Assembly: GCF_000145255.1 (NCBI RefSeq)
Contig: NC_014394.1
Location: 2,108,001 to 2,172,000 of the forward strand
Length of the DNA stretch: 64,000 nucleotides
Origin: Gallionella capsiferriformans ES-2
GTDB taxonomy: Bacteria; Pseudomonadota; Gammaproteobacteria; Burkholderiales; Gallionellaceae
Direction of reading: 5' to 3'
The notes under the pieces are model-generated. The model was not told the DNA's origin. It saw only the letters and a program-made list of their open reading frames with translations, and searched no databases. The position numbers were made by a program, and so were the translations under genes. How positions within the stretch are numbered: position 1 is the first letter of the stretch; every line of letters starts with the position of its first letter. Positions 14,967 to 24,646 of the stretch are shown in pieces.

Positions 14967-16060
14967 CTCGACGTTTGGAAGAAATTCGCCAGGCATCGGT
15001 CTATGGTGTACGACCTGATCGTATTTTTAGGGTCGCTGCAACCAAGTACCTATCTGACAACCAGCACAAGGCATCTGTTGTAACGGATGCTTACATGCTT
15101 CAGTCGCTTGACCCTTTCATCGGGGAAATGCAACTAAGCAAGTTACACGATGGCACGCTACAGGCATATATCACCGCAAGACGTAAGGCTGGTATCAAGT
15201 CGAAGAGTATTAACAACGCCTTGAGTGTCGTTCGTCGGATTTTGAGTTTGAGTGCACGTAAATGGCGTGACGAGCATGGATTGACTTGGCTAGAAACACC
15301 GCCATTGTTATCCATGCTTCCAACTCACGATGCGCGTAAACCTTATCCAATTTCTTGGGAAGAGCAAACCGTATTCATGCAAGAACTGCCTGATCATCTT
15401 GCCAGAATGGCTTTGTTCAAGGTAAATACTGGTACACGTGAGCAAGAAGTTTGCCATTTGAGATGGGATTGGGAAATTGACGTACCGGAGCTAGGTACGA
15501 GTGTTTTCCTGATCCCAGAAGATTTTGGTGGTCGCACAGCGTATTCTGGTGTGAAAAATGGTGAGGACAGATTGGTCGTATTAAATGACGTAGCACGATC
15601 AGTGGTGGATAGTTGCCGTGGAATACATCCAGAATTAGTTTTTACGTATGAAGGTAATCAGACTGGTCGAATGAACAACTCCGCTTGGGACAAAGCTAGA
15701 CTCAGAACCGCGATGAACATGTACATGGCTTCTGGAAAGACTATTCCTGTGGATTTGTTGCGCGAAGGTCAGCGTGGGATTCTTATGACGGATGAGTTGA
15801 AGAAGTTCTTGGAATCCGCAATGCCAGGACTTGCAAATGTCAGAGTACACGACTTGAAGCACACGTTTGGCAGACGACTCAGAGCAGCAGGCGTTCCACT
15901 GGAAACACGGAAGGTTTTGCTAGGACACAAGAATGGTGACATTACATCGCACTATTCCGCACCAGAAATCGAAGAGTTACTGGATGGAGTTAATCGTGTG
16001 TGCCGAAGCAAGTCCGGCAAAAGTCCGGCAATCACTTTACTGAAAAGAAAAATCGCCTAA
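14825..16060 (+). CDS. int: Tyrosine-type integrase of a tRNA-targeting element
   Basis: A 411-residue integrase with an N-terminal arm-binding part, a core-binding domain (~65-150) and a catalytic domain (~175-385). Visible catalytic residues are Arg205 (T-G-T-R-E-Q-E-V), His342, His368 (L-L-G-H-K) and Tyr377 (S-H-Y-S). The second arginine of the usual H-x-x-R is a lysine, Lys345 (V-H-D-L-K-H-T-F-G-R-R-L), a form I recall from related proteobacterial integrases. The ATG follows AAGGAGAAGAGC. The stop lies 37 bases from the 3' end of tRNA-Val, so that tRNA is the likely target. Confidence 0.92.
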   Translation: MGRTAATGLRRRPNQTGGIWHIDKVVNGRTIHESCGTSDQDEAERYLARRLEEIRQASVYGVRPDRIFRVAATKYLSDNQHKASVVTDAYMLQSLDPFIGEMQLSKLHDGTLQAYITARRKAGIKSKSINNALSVVRRILSLSARKWRDEHGLTWLETPPLLSMLPTHDARKPYPISWEEQTVFMQELPDHLARMALFKVNTGTREQEVCHLRWDWEIDVPELGTSVFLIPEDFGGRTAYSGVKNGEDRLVVLNDVARSVVDSCRGIHPELVFTYEGNQTGRMNNSAWDKARLRTAMNMYMASGKTIPVDLLREGQRGILMTDELKKFLESAMPGLANVRVHDLKHTFGRRLRAAGVPLETRKVLLGHKNGDITSHYSAPEIEELLDGVNRVCRSKSGKSPAITLLKRKIA

Positions 16061-16097
16061 CGGGTAAGCGCTAAGCGATTGATTTAATACAGTAATT

Positions 16098-16174
16098 TGG
16101 TAGGAACGAGCAGACTCGAACTGCTGACCCCTTGGATGTCGACCAAGTGCTCTAACCAACTGAGCTACGCTCCT
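16098..16174 (-). tRNA. tRNA-Val, anticodon GAC
   Basis: The minus strand folds as a complete cloverleaf: acceptor AGGAGCG with CGTTCCT, D stem GCTC/GAGC, anticodon stem CTTGG/CCAAG around loop TCGACAT (anticodon GAC), T stem AGCAG/CTGCT around TTCGAGT. The 3' CCA is encoded. Length 77 with CCA. Its 3' end faces the integrase gene, the classical layout of an element integrated at a tRNA. Confidence 0.95.
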
Positions 16175-16228
16175 TTTGAAGAGGGCGCATTGTATCTGAA
16201 ACATGTCACAGGTTCAAATACTATCGCA

Positions 16229-19075
16229 TCAATCGGGTAAAAAATACTTTACAACCTCACTAGCCGGGATTGGGCGACTGAACAAATAGCCCTGATATTC
16301 CTCGCAATTGAGCATACGAATGAAATCCAACTGCTCCTGAGTTTCAACCCCTTCTGCTGTCACCTTCAGATTCAGAGCGTGTGCCAGTACTGCAGTCGCA
16401 CTGACTATGCTGGCATCATTTGGATCGGTGACAATGTCACGCACAAAGGACTGGTCAATTTTAAGACTATCCAGCGGGAGATTTTTCAGCCGGCTCAAAG
16501 AAGAATAACCCGTACCAAAATCATCCAACGCCAACCTAACACCGTCATCGCGCAATTGTTCGAGTATCTGAAGACCTGATTCACCGGTACTCATCAACAT
16601 ACTTTCGGTGATTTCCAGTACCAAGTAGTGCGCATCGAGCCCCGCCTCACGCAAAATCGTCACAACCCGGGCAGCAAAATTATCCTGCTTGAGCTGACGC
16701 GCGGACAGGTTAACCGCGATCGGCACAATGTCATAGCCCTGCGCCTGCCACAATCGCGCCTGCAAACAACTCTGGCGCAACACCCAGTCACCGATTTCAT
16801 TGATTAACCCCGTCTCCTCGGCGATAGGAATAAACACGGCTGGCGAAATAAACCCTAATTCGGGATGCTGCCAACGCAACAAGGCCTCCATACCGGTCAT
16901 TTTTCCGCTCAGCACGCTGACCTTGGGCTGGTAATACACTGACAGTTGTTGCTGAACAATGGCCACGCGCAGAAAGGTTTCAAGCTTCAACCGTTCGAGC
17001 GCCTTGCGATTCATATCCGGAGAGTAAAACTTGAAATTATTACGGCCATCATCTTTAGCCTGATACATTGCAAGATCCGCATTGCGTAACAACTCGACCG
17101 ACGTCTCGCCGTCATCCGGATAAATACAAATGCCGATACTGGGCGTAATCGACAATTGATACTCACCCAACGTGAACTTTTCGGTCAGCGACTCGATCAT
17201 CTTCTCGGCGACAAAGATCACTTCCTCCGACGAATCAAGCTCACTCAGGAGCGCGACAAACTCATCCCCCCCTAGTCTGGCGATCGTATCACTGCGCCGC
17301 AGACAAGTTTTTAGCCTTGCGGCAACCAGTTTAAGTAGCGCATCACCGATATCATGCCCTAACGAATCATTGATATTTTTGAAGTAATCCAGATCGATAA
17401 ACAGCACAGCAACCTTGAAATTATTACGCTGTGCTGACGAAAAAGCCTGTTCGATGCGATCGCTTAGCAAATAACGATTAGGCAAGCCCGTCAAGACATC
17501 GTAATTTGCCAGATAGTTGATGCGCTCCTCTTCTTTCTTACGCTCGGTAATATCGAGGAAAACAGCCACATAATGACTGATCTGCGATGTCTCGTCACGC
17601 AGCGCGCTAATCGTCACCCACTCAGGGAAAATTTCACCATTTTTGCGTTTATTCCAGATTTCACCGCGCCATAAATCGTTTGCACGGAGCGCATGCCAAA
17701 ACGCCTCATAAAACTCCGGACCATGCCTCCCTGAGGAGAGCAGCTTCGGACGCTGCCCTAACACTTCATCCGCCCCGTAGCCGGTAATCTGGGTAAATGC
17801 CTGATTTACCATGACAATATTTTGTTCGGCATCGGTAATCATGATCGCTTCAGTGTTGCTTTCAAACACCTTGGCGGACAGTCTCAAGCCCTGTTCCGCT
17901 TCCTTGCGCTGTTTGATTTCATGAGTCAGATTGACCACCATGTCGTGAATTGCCGTCGACAGATGGGCGACCTCACCCTCGCCCAAGCGGGCGGGCAATT
18001 CATATTCAAGATCCCCCCCAGCCACCTTGTCGGCAGCTTGACTGATCAGTGAAATCGGCCGCGCAATACGGCCGGCCATCAACCAGCCCAACCAGGCGAA
18101 CAGTAGCCCCAAGGCAGCACCGACAAGCCAGATATGCTGCTGCAACTGACGTGCCGGCGCGAATGCCGTGTTGACATCCTGCCGCACCAGACTAGCCCAC
18201 CCCAAGCCCTGATACTCCCGATAACCTGATGACTTTGAAAAACCAACCAGATAAGTTTTTCCATCATTCCATTTCACCAGTTGAGAACCCCCACTCTGGT
18301 TTGTACTGATGGCCTGCATTGCAGCGGGAGACAGATCAGCGAGTTTACTCTGCGGTTTGGCGGGACCTGACAGCACCGTTCCATCGCTGCTAATCAGAAA
18401 AATGTCCTTGCCCGGCGTCTTCTTGCTGTCGAGCACTTCCTCGGCCCAGCGCCAGAAAATATGCCCGCACAACACTCCCTGCAATACGCCTTGCCTATCC
18501 AAAACGGGGGCGGCCACATCGACCAGATAGAACATTTCGCCACTGGGATTGGGCAACAGTTTAGAGAGCAGCAGCGCATCATGCACATCGCCAATGTAAG
18601 TTTTATCGCGCCCCTTGCTGCACCAGGGACGTTTACTCAAATCCTTGCCTTCCAGATAGCGCCCGGTACCCACCAGCCCCACCCCGTCAGGATCGCAAAT
18701 ACCTATCCACGCATAGGCGTTAAAGGTTGCCTGAAGCCGGGTCAGAATTTCCCGTTTGTGCTCAATCGGTGCCAAGGGGTCGCGAATTTCATTGAGAATC
18801 GCCGCATTCTGAATTTCGCGGCTTCGCTCGAACATGCCGCGATCGAGCACATCCAGCGCATTTTTGGCACGCAGCTCAAAGGCATTGCCTTCGCTTTCTT
18901 CAATCTGCCTTTTGCTGACATCCGCAGCATAAAAACCGATCGCAGCTGACAGCAACAGCACCATGACCGCCGACGCCAGACTAATTTGCGCTCGCAGGCT
19001 GTAGCCGGGATGAAGTTTCTTTAAGAATTTGTTCATACTCGCATTAATCCAACCAAAAAAATTTATAGAGGGCAA
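16229..19075 (-). CDS. Membrane Cache-HAMP-PAS-GGDEF-EAL cyclic-di-GMP protein
   Basis: This 948-residue protein makes and/or degrades cyclic-di-GMP. Order: TM helix (~30-52), a periplasmic sensor of about 265 residues with the look of a double Cache domain (Y-A-W-I-G-I-C-D-P-D-G-V-G-L-V-G-T-G-R-Y-L-E-G-K), TM helix (~318-338), HAMP, PAS (~405-520, ending V-A-V-F-L-D-I-T-E-R-K), GGDEF with an intact R-L-G-G-D-E-F, and EAL with G-M-E-A-L-L-R-W, D-D-F-G-T-G-Y-S-S-L and E-G-V-E-T. Both output domains keep their catalytic motifs, so either activity is possible. It lies 13 bases beyond dnaB on the same strand. Confidence 0.92.
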   Translation of the reverse strand: MPSINFFGWINASMNKFLKKLHPGYSLRAQISLASAVMVLLLSAAIGFYAADVSKRQIEESEGNAFELRAKNALDVLDRGMFERSREIQNAAILNEIRDPLAPIEHKREILTRLQATFNAYAWIGICDPDGVGLVGTGRYLEGKDLSKRPWCSKGRDKTYIGDVHDALLLSKLLPNPSGEMFYLVDVAAPVLDRQGVLQGVLCGHIFWRWAEEVLDSKKTPGKDIFLISSDGTVLSGPAKPQSKLADLSPAAMQAISTNQSGGSQLVKWNDGKTYLVGFSKSSGYREYQGLGWASLVRQDVNTAFAPARQLQQHIWLVGAALGLLFAWLGWLMAGRIARPISLISQAADKVAGGDLEYELPARLGEGEVAHLSTAIHDMVVNLTHEIKQRKEAEQGLRLSAKVFESNTEAIMITDAEQNIVMVNQAFTQITGYGADEVLGQRPKLLSSGRHGPEFYEAFWHALRANDLWRGEIWNKRKNGEIFPEWVTISALRDETSQISHYVAVFLDITERKKEEERINYLANYDVLTGLPNRYLLSDRIEQAFSSAQRNNFKVAVLFIDLDYFKNINDSLGHDIGDALLKLVAARLKTCLRRSDTIARLGGDEFVALLSELDSSEEVIFVAEKMIESLTEKFTLGEYQLSITPSIGICIYPDDGETSVELLRNADLAMYQAKDDGRNNFKFYSPDMNRKALERLKLETFLRVAIVQQQLSVYYQPKVSVLSGKMTGMEALLRWQHPELGFISPAVFIPIAEETGLINEIGDWVLRQSCLQARLWQAQGYDIVPIAVNLSARQLKQDNFAARVVTILREAGLDAHYLVLEITESMLMSTGESGLQILEQLRDDGVRLALDDFGTGYSSLSRLKNLPLDSLKIDQSFVRDIVTDPNDASIVSATAVLAHALNLKVTAEGVETQEQLDFIRMLNCEEYQGYLFSRPIPASEVVKYFLPD

Positions 19076-19088
19076 CGATCAATTTGCG

Positions 19089-20486
19089 CTACTCCGACGA
19101 CCCCCTGTAGCCGCCCGAAGCTAAATTGTCAAAACGCGTAAATTCCCCACGGAAGGCCAGCGCGACCGTGCCGATCGGGCCGTTACGCTGCTTGCCGATG
19201 ATAATTTCAGCAATTCCCTTATCATCCGTTTCCTTGTTGTAGACTTCGTCGCGGTAAATAAACAGGATCAAATCGGCATCCTGCTCGATCGCGCCGGATT
19301 CGCGCAAGTCGGACATGACCGGCCGCTTGTTGGGACGCTGTTCGAGAGAACGGTTGAGCTGCGAGAGCGCCATCACCGGGCATTGCAACTCTTTGGCCAA
19401 TCCCTTCAGACCTCGCGAGATTTCTGAAATTTCCGTCGCACGATTTTCGCTCGCCTTGCCCGCATTCGAACTCATCAGCTGCAGGTAATCGACAACGATC
19501 AGGCCAAGCTGACCATACTGGCGATGCAGCCGGCGAGCTCTGGCACGCAGATCCAGCGAGGACAAGGCCGCCGTCTCATCAATAAACAAAGGCGCATCGT
19601 TAAGCTTACCCAGCGCATGCGTCAAACGCCCCCAATCGTCATCTTGCAGCTTACCGGAACGCAAATCCTGCTGATTGAGCTTACCGACAGAACCTAGCAT
19701 ACGCATCGCCAGTTGCTCGGCGCCCATTTCCATACTGAAAATCGCCACCGGCAACTTACTGTCCAGCGCAATATTTTCTGCAACATTAATCGAAAAGGCC
19801 GTTTTACCCATACTCGGACGTCCTGCCACAATCACAAGATCACCGGGTTGCAGACCGGAAGTCATTTTATCCAGATCGGCAAAACCGGTTGAAGTCCCCG
19901 TCACTTCACTGGCATTGTCGCGCCCGTACAGCGTCTCAATGCGCTCGACGACCTTAACCAGCAAAGGCGGCATGCCGATAAATCCGGACTTACCCTTGGC
20001 ACCGGATTCAGCGATCTCGAACACCTTAGCCTCGGCCTCGTCGAGCAATTGCCCGGCATCGCGCCCCGTCGGGTTATAGGCGCTGGCAGCAATATCGGAG
20101 CCGACCTCGGCCAGGCGACGCATGACGGAGCGCTCCCGCACAATCTCGCCGTAACGGCGAATATTGGCAGCAGAAGGAACGTTCTGTACCAGACTGCCAA
20201 GATAGGAAAGCCCACCGGCCTTATCCAGTTCATCGCTGTTTTCCAGCGCTTCGGCGACGGTAATCACATCGACGGGCTTGGCCTGTTCACTCATGCGCAC
20301 GATGTGCCGGTAAATCAGCCGGTGCTCGCGACGATAAAAATCATCCTCACCAAGGATATCCGTAATCTTATCCAGCGCGGAAGACTCGAGCATCAGTCCG
20401 CCCAACACCGACTGCTCGGCTTCGACCGAGTGAGGCGGCAGCTTGATCTGATCGACTTGCGCGTCTGAATTTGAAAATGTTTGCAT
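19089..20486 (-). CDS. dnaB: Replicative DNA helicase DnaB
   Basis: A 465-residue hexameric 5'-3' helicase that unwinds DNA at the replication fork. The N-terminal primase-interacting domain begins L-P-P-H-S-V-E-A-E-Q-S-V-L-G-G-L-M-L, and the RecA-like domain has Walker A G-R-P-S-M-G-K-T-A-F-S, Walker B L-I-V-V-D-Y-L-Q-L-M, then S-R-G-L-K-G-L-A-K-E and L-R-E-S-G-A-I-E-Q-D-A-D. Length is standard. In many proteobacteria dnaB follows rplI directly; here a histidine kinase gene lies between. No intein is present. Confidence 0.97.
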   Translation of the reverse strand: MQTFSNSDAQVDQIKLPPHSVEAEQSVLGGLMLESSALDKITDILGEDDFYRREHRLIYRHIVRMSEQAKPVDVITVAEALENSDELDKAGGLSYLGSLVQNVPSAANIRRYGEIVRERSVMRRLAEVGSDIAASAYNPTGRDAGQLLDEAEAKVFEIAESGAKGKSGFIGMPPLLVKVVERIETLYGRDNASEVTGTSTGFADLDKMTSGLQPGDLVIVAGRPSMGKTAFSINVAENIALDSKLPVAIFSMEMGAEQLAMRMLGSVGKLNQQDLRSGKLQDDDWGRLTHALGKLNDAPLFIDETAALSSLDLRARARRLHRQYGQLGLIVVDYLQLMSSNAGKASENRATEISEISRGLKGLAKELQCPVMALSQLNRSLEQRPNKRPVMSDLRESGAIEQDADLILFIYRDEVYNKETDDKGIAEIIIGKQRNGPIGTVALAFRGEFTRFDNLASGGYRGSSE

Positions 20487-20741
20487 GACTTGAATTATTG
20501 CGAATAAACGAGCGCCATTTTACCCTGCTGCGCGGAAAATTCAGAAATTAAAAAGGAACGCCTCCCTGTTGAGAACAGGAGAACTCGCGCTGCGGAATAC
20601 TGCGACGCCCCCCACTTTTTGCAGAACTGAATACCATTTATTGCCGCGCTCATTGACAGCAAGCCGGGATCTTGTTTTGACTAAACGCCCGCTCAAGCAA
20701 TTCAGCAGGTTCGTCGTCAAAAGGTGGCGAACAGGATTTTT

Positions 20742-23024
20742 TCATTTCTTAAAACCTGGCAATGACGTATCAACGGCGTGATTGACAGGTAACTTCACAT
20801 AGAAGCGGCACCCCTGCCCCTCCCCGTCAGATTCCACCCAGATTTCACCGTGATGGTGCTCAACAATTTTTCGGCACAGCGCCAAGCCGATGCCGGTTCC
20901 CTCATAGTCATCCCGCGTCTGCAAACGCTGAAATACTTTAAACAAACGATTGATTTGCACAGGATTGATTCCGACCCCGTTATCCTCAATACATAAACTC
21001 CACTCGCCAGAATCGATTTTACTCGTCACCGAAATTTTTACCGGCCGACCGGCAACGCGATATTTAACCGCATTGCCAATCAGATTCTGAAATAAGCGTA
21101 CCAATTCATCCCTGCTAGCAAAAAGTTCAGGCCACACTCCCGCGATACTCACGTCCGCCTGCGCATCGAGAATATCCGGCTGCAAATATTTCATGGCCTC
21201 ATCAAGCGCCCCCCGACAATCCACCGGGATAAACGGATCTGCCGATCTACCGATCCGTGAATAATCAAGCAAGGCTTCGAGCATGCGGTCAATTCGTTTA
21301 GCGCCATCAACCGCGTAGTTGAAATAACTGCGCTTTTCATCGTCGAGCGTCTCCCCCAACTCCAATTCAAGCAATTGCAGATAGCTGGCTACCATCCGCA
21401 AGGGTTGACGCATGTCGTGAGACACCGCATAACTGAATTGCTCCAATTCCGCATTAGTGCGCTTCATTCTCTCTTCTGCATATTTACGTTCGGAAATATC
21501 GCGAGACGCATTCCACAGCACCGGCACTCCGCCATAACTAATGGCCTTAGCACTGATCTCAACGTCGATGATGGCACCATTTTTCCGACGATGCTTAGTC
21601 TCGAAGAGATTGCTTTGCGTAAAATTCTCTTTCAACTTCTCAGCGAGCGCTTGAAGGGAGAAATTCGCGTCCCACTGCGCCACGTTCATTTTCAACAGCT
21701 CTTCCCGAGTGTAGCCCAGCATATGGCAAAACATGTCGTTGACTTCTACGACATTACCTCCGGCATCAAGCAGATGTATCCCATCACCGGCAGTTTGCAA
21801 CAGCAGCTCAAATTTCTCCTTGTCTTTCGCAACGGACAGCACCTCCTGCAAACGCTGTTCATCGGATATGTCCTGTAACGTTCCCGAAACACGAATCACC
21901 AGTCCTGTGTCATCCCGCACCGCGGCACCGCGCAACTGCGCAAAACGATGAGGCTCACTATGTGTGATACTAATTTTCAACTCAAAGGGGTCCCCGCCTT
22001 GCTGCAAACGCCGCATGGCCGCGTCGACAGCCTGCTGATCTTGAACCTGCATACGGGCGAATACCTCGTTCAGCGAGTAGGCGCGCTTATCGGGAAAATC
22101 GAAAAACTGCAAAGCCTCCTTTGACAGCAGACACTCATTTGTCGATGGATTCCACTCCCATCGCCCTAGGCGAGCTAACTGCTGCGCTTGCAATAACGCT
22201 TCTTCGTTATCTTTGAGCTTGCGAAATAATAGATTGATCGGATCGGTCAGCCCCGTCACGACGACGGCCTTATAAATAAAATAAAATGCGACAATTTTAA
22301 GCAGGTGCCCGACCTGATTCATCGCGTCGTTCATCCCCACTGATTTGTATTGTGTAAAACACATCTCCATGAGGATGGTGACGGCAATCGACCAGACAAC
22401 CAATCTCAACACTCGCTCATCAAAAAACTGCTTCCTTTGAATAAGCATAACCAGACTCAGCAACAGCGTGCCGGAAATCAGGTACTCCATGATTTTTTTA
22501 AAGGGCGTCAAACCCTGCCCGGGCACAAAGCATTCGGGGAAAATTTTAAAGTAGACAATCGAAGAGACTAACAGCGTTGTGGCTATTAAGAACACGATCA
22601 TAAGAAAATTTCGGCTCAGTTTTTTTCCGTTGCTCAAGAAATAAAGACCAATCACCATACTGATTGACTCCATCGCTCTGGCCGCGATCCAAAATTGAGG
22701 CGCGTAATAGTCGTAATCTTTAAAAACCCCCATCCCCTTATAAGATAGGGCATGCAGGATATCGACAAAACCGATAAATAAATACGCGACCCCAATAAAT
22801 AAGAGGTATTGATTTTGTATGGATTGCCAGCAATTGATGGCGATAATAAATATCGTAATTGCGATAATTACGCTAAAGAGTTCAGATAAATTATGGAACA
22901 GCAGATAGTTATAGTAGGTGGTGAAGTGGACGCCTAACAGGACAAAAAACCCGATAATCACCTCACCGCGGCTGAAGTCATGCCTGTCAAAGGCAAGTGA
23001 GAAGGGTTTGCTGCTGTGTATCAT
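20742..23024 (-). CDS. MASE3-PAS-PAS sensor histidine kinase
   Basis: A 760-residue membrane kinase. The first ~245 residues hold about seven helices and the MASE3-type stretch I-D-I-L-H-A-L-S-Y-K-G-M-G-V. Two PAS domains follow (about 275-395 and 400-525; A-A-V-R-D-D-T-G-L-V-I-R-V-S-G-T-L-Q-D-I, L-W-N-A-S-R-D-I-S-E-R-K). The HisKA helix has the phospho-acceptor in A-V-S-H-D-M-R-Q-P-L-R-M-V, and the ATPase has L-I-G-N-A-V-K-Y-R, D-N-G-V-G-I and E-G-T-G-I-G-L-A-L. No receiver domain is fused and no response-regulator gene is adjacent. The signal is unknown. Confidence 0.9.
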   Translation of the reverse strand: MIHSSKPFSLAFDRHDFSRGEVIIGFFVLLGVHFTTYYNYLLFHNLSELFSVIIAITIFIIAINCWQSIQNQYLLFIGVAYLFIGFVDILHALSYKGMGVFKDYDYYAPQFWIAARAMESISMVIGLYFLSNGKKLSRNFLMIVFLIATTLLVSSIVYFKIFPECFVPGQGLTPFKKIMEYLISGTLLLSLVMLIQRKQFFDERVLRLVVWSIAVTILMEMCFTQYKSVGMNDAMNQVGHLLKIVAFYFIYKAVVVTGLTDPINLLFRKLKDNEEALLQAQQLARLGRWEWNPSTNECLLSKEALQFFDFPDKRAYSLNEVFARMQVQDQQAVDAAMRRLQQGGDPFELKISITHSEPHRFAQLRGAAVRDDTGLVIRVSGTLQDISDEQRLQEVLSVAKDKEKFELLLQTAGDGIHLLDAGGNVVEVNDMFCHMLGYTREELLKMNVAQWDANFSLQALAEKLKENFTQSNLFETKHRRKNGAIIDVEISAKAISYGGVPVLWNASRDISERKYAEERMKRTNAELEQFSYAVSHDMRQPLRMVASYLQLLELELGETLDDEKRSYFNYAVDGAKRIDRMLEALLDYSRIGRSADPFIPVDCRGALDEAMKYLQPDILDAQADVSIAGVWPELFASRDELVRLFQNLIGNAVKYRVAGRPVKISVTSKIDSGEWSLCIEDNGVGINPVQINRLFKVFQRLQTRDDYEGTGIGLALCRKIVEHHHGEIWVESDGEGQGCRFYVKLPVNHAVDTSLPGFKK

Positions 23025-23210
23025 TTTCGCTCCGGACTAGGAAATGAGTGCCACGTCAGCATTCACCTGCGGATTGTAGGTCAAATCCCACACCTTGTGT
23101 ATCTTGGATTAACTATGACGCGCCATTGAACCCCCTTCATTTCGTCAACTCTGCACCTGCCGGGCACCGGATATAACTGGCGCGCAATCAAAAGGACAGC
23201 CAAATTTAAG

Positions 23211-23240
23211 ACAAAAAAAATCCCCGAATTTCTTCGGGGA
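23211..23240 (-). terminator. Rho-independent terminator after rplI
   Basis: TCCCCGAA-TTTC-TTCGGGGA at 23221-23240, an 8-bp stem with a tetraloop, followed on the minus strand by a run of T (plus-strand A run 23211-23220). It ends the rpsF-rpsR-rplI transcript. Confidence 0.85.
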
Positions 23241-23325
23241 CTTATTTTGCATTACAGTTTACTCAACGCCTCTGCGAGGTGATTACTCACTGCGCAGATT
23301 CATCTGCCAGCTGCAAAGCAACTGC

Positions 23326-23775
23326 TTAGTGCTCGCCTAAAACAGAAACAGTGATTTCCACGGTAACATCGGTGTGCAACTGAATGCTCACGGTGTAATC
23401 GCCAACTGACTTCAGATGACCATCAGCTGTACGAACCTGCGCTTTGTCGACTTCGAAACCTGATGCAACCAGCGCTTGCGCGATGTCAGCATTGGTCACA
23501 GAACCGAACAAACGACCATCAACACCGGCCTTTTGCGAGATTTGTACCGTTGCGCCTGCCAGCTTTTCGCCGCGTGCTTGCGCATCAGCCAGCTTAGCCT
23601 TATCAGCCGCAATGATTTCAGCGCGACGCACTTCAAATTCAGCCATATTAGCTGTCGTTGCGCGCTTTGCCTTACCTTGTGGGATCAAGAAGTTACGAGC
23701 GTAACCGTTCTTGACATTAACAACATCACCCAAAGAACCCAGGTTAATGACTTTTTCCATCAAAATTATTTGCAT
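23326..23775 (-). CDS. rplI: 50S ribosomal protein L9
   Basis: A 149-residue L9 protein with the family opening [32 protein letters not shown] (rRNA-binding N-domain), the long connecting helix, and a C-domain containing [14 protein letters not shown]9 binds 23S rRNA near the L1 stalk. It is the last gene of rpsF-rpsR-rplI, eleven bases after rpsR. Length is normal. Confidence 0.98.
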   Translation of the reverse strand: MQIILMEKVINLGSLGDVVNVKNGYARNFLIPQGKAKRATTANMAEFEVRRAEIIAADKAKLADAQARGEKLAGATVQISQKAGVDGRLFGSVTNADIAQALVASGFEVDKAQVRTADGHLKSVGDYTVSIQLHTDVTVEITVSVLGEH

Positions 23776-23786
23776 GTCCGATACTC

Positions 23787-24062
23787 CTAGTGCAAATCAG
23801 TATAGGGCAGCAAAGCCAGGAAACGCGCGCGCTTCACTGCAGTGCTCAATTGACGCTGGTAGCGTGTCTTGGTACCGGTGATACGTGCTGGAATCAGCTT
23901 GCCATTTTCAGAAATGAATTCCTTCAGGATATTCACATCTTTGTAATCTACTTCTGCGATCTTCTCAACTGTGAAGCGGCAGAATTTGCGACGCTTGAAC
24001 AGATTGTTGCGTGAAAAACGCTTCTTTTTGTCATCAGTACTTTTGCTAGATGGACGAGCCAT
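23787..24062 (-). CDS. rpsR: 30S ribosomal protein S18
   Basis: The start is the ATG at 24062 behind AAGGGAAC; an upstream in-frame ATG adds 15 residues unlike S18. The 91-residue product has R-R-K-F-C-R-F-T, then [25 protein letters not shown] and [11 protein letters not shown], which is classic S18. S18 binds the central domain of 16S rRNA with S6. No priB gene lies between rpsF and rpsR, unlike in E. coli. Confidence 0.97.
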   Translation of the reverse strand: MARPSSKSTDDKKKRFSRNNLFKRRKFCRFTVEKIAEVDYKDVNILKEFISENGKLIPARITGTKTRYQRQLSTAVKRARFLALLPYTDLH

Positions 24063-24133
24063 GATGTTCCCTTTTACCAAATGTTGATAAACCCAACCGG
24101 TGCGCAAGCGCGAACCCGGTTAAGCGACCAGAT

Positions 24134-24514
24134 TTAAGCTTCTACGCTTTCTTCTTTAGCCTGAACAACCTCTTCACTCAGCACTGAACGGGATTTTTCT
24201 TCCTTCATCATTGCCGATGGAACGGTAACAGCAGCCTTGGTCTTAACGGTCAGATGACGCAGAACGGCATCATTGAAGCGGAACGCGTGTTCCAGTTCAT
24301 CCAAAATTTCCTGATTGCATTCGATATTCATCAGCACGTAATGTGCTTTGTGAATTTTTTGAATTGCGTACGCCAATTGACGGCGGCCCCAATCTTCCAG
24401 ACGGTGAATCTGACCGCCCTTTGCTGTTACTAATGTGCGATAACGCTCGATCATTGCAGGCACTTGCTCGCTTTGATCAGGATGCACGATAAACACGATT
24501 TCGTAATGTCGCAT
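24134..24514 (-). CDS. rpsF: 30S ribosomal protein S6
   Basis: A 126-residue S6: [34 protein letters not shown] and [11 protein letters not shown] are family hallmarks. The C-terminal tail (after [10 protein letters not shown]) is acidic and variable, as usual. AAGGAGA precedes the ATG. S6 pairs with S18 in the ribosome, and the complex is known to repress its own mRNA in many bacteria; a leader compatible with this is described at 24535-24603. Confidence 0.97.
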   Translation of the reverse strand: MRHYEIVFIVHPDQSEQVPAMIERYRTLVTAKGGQIHRLEDWGRRQLAYAIQKIHKAHYVLMNIECNQEILDELEHAFRFNDAVLRHLTVKTKAAVTVPSAMMKEEKSRSVLSEEVVQAKEESVEA

Positions 24515-24534
24515 TACATCTCCTTGTGGTTATA

Positions 24535-24603
24535 AACGCCCCCCGCCATGCGAGACGGTGGAGCAAGGCTGCAAAACCGACTATCGGTCTTGCAGGGGCG
24601 CGG
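24535..24603 (-). promoter_or_regulatory. Structured rpsF leader (candidate S6:S18 autoregulatory RNA)
   Basis: On the minus strand the untranslated leader contains a 12-bp stem with a 3-base loop (24569-24595; one G-U pair) nested inside an outer pairing of GCGCCCC with GGGGGGCGT, with CACCG in the single-stranded part. Leaders binding the S6:S18 complex carry a CCG in a bulged region. The assignment is by position and structure, not by alignment. Confidence 0.5.
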
Positions 24604-24646
24604 ATTATAACGGAATATAAGAAATGGTCAATTGATAATTGACCAT
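24604..24646 (-). promoter_or_regulatory. rpsF promoter with a palindrome over its -35 region
   Basis: On the minus strand TTGACC (24626-24631), 16 bp, TATAAT (24604-24609) form a near-consensus sigma-70 promoter. The -35 lies in one arm of a perfect palindrome with 10-bp arms, ATGGTCAATT and AATTGACCAT (24624-24646), separated by three bases. A regulator bound there would cover the promoter; which one is unknown. Confidence 0.65.

Noticed and set aside
14825-16060. Lysine in place of the second catalytic arginine of the integrase might mean an inactive enzyme
   Set aside because: I recall the same H-D-L-K-H-T-F form in other intact integrases of this type, so inactivity is not claimed.
20569-20781. 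A 70-codon plus-strand frame between dnaB and the kinase
   Set aside because: No protein-like pattern; it overlaps the kinase end and lacks a ribosome-binding site.
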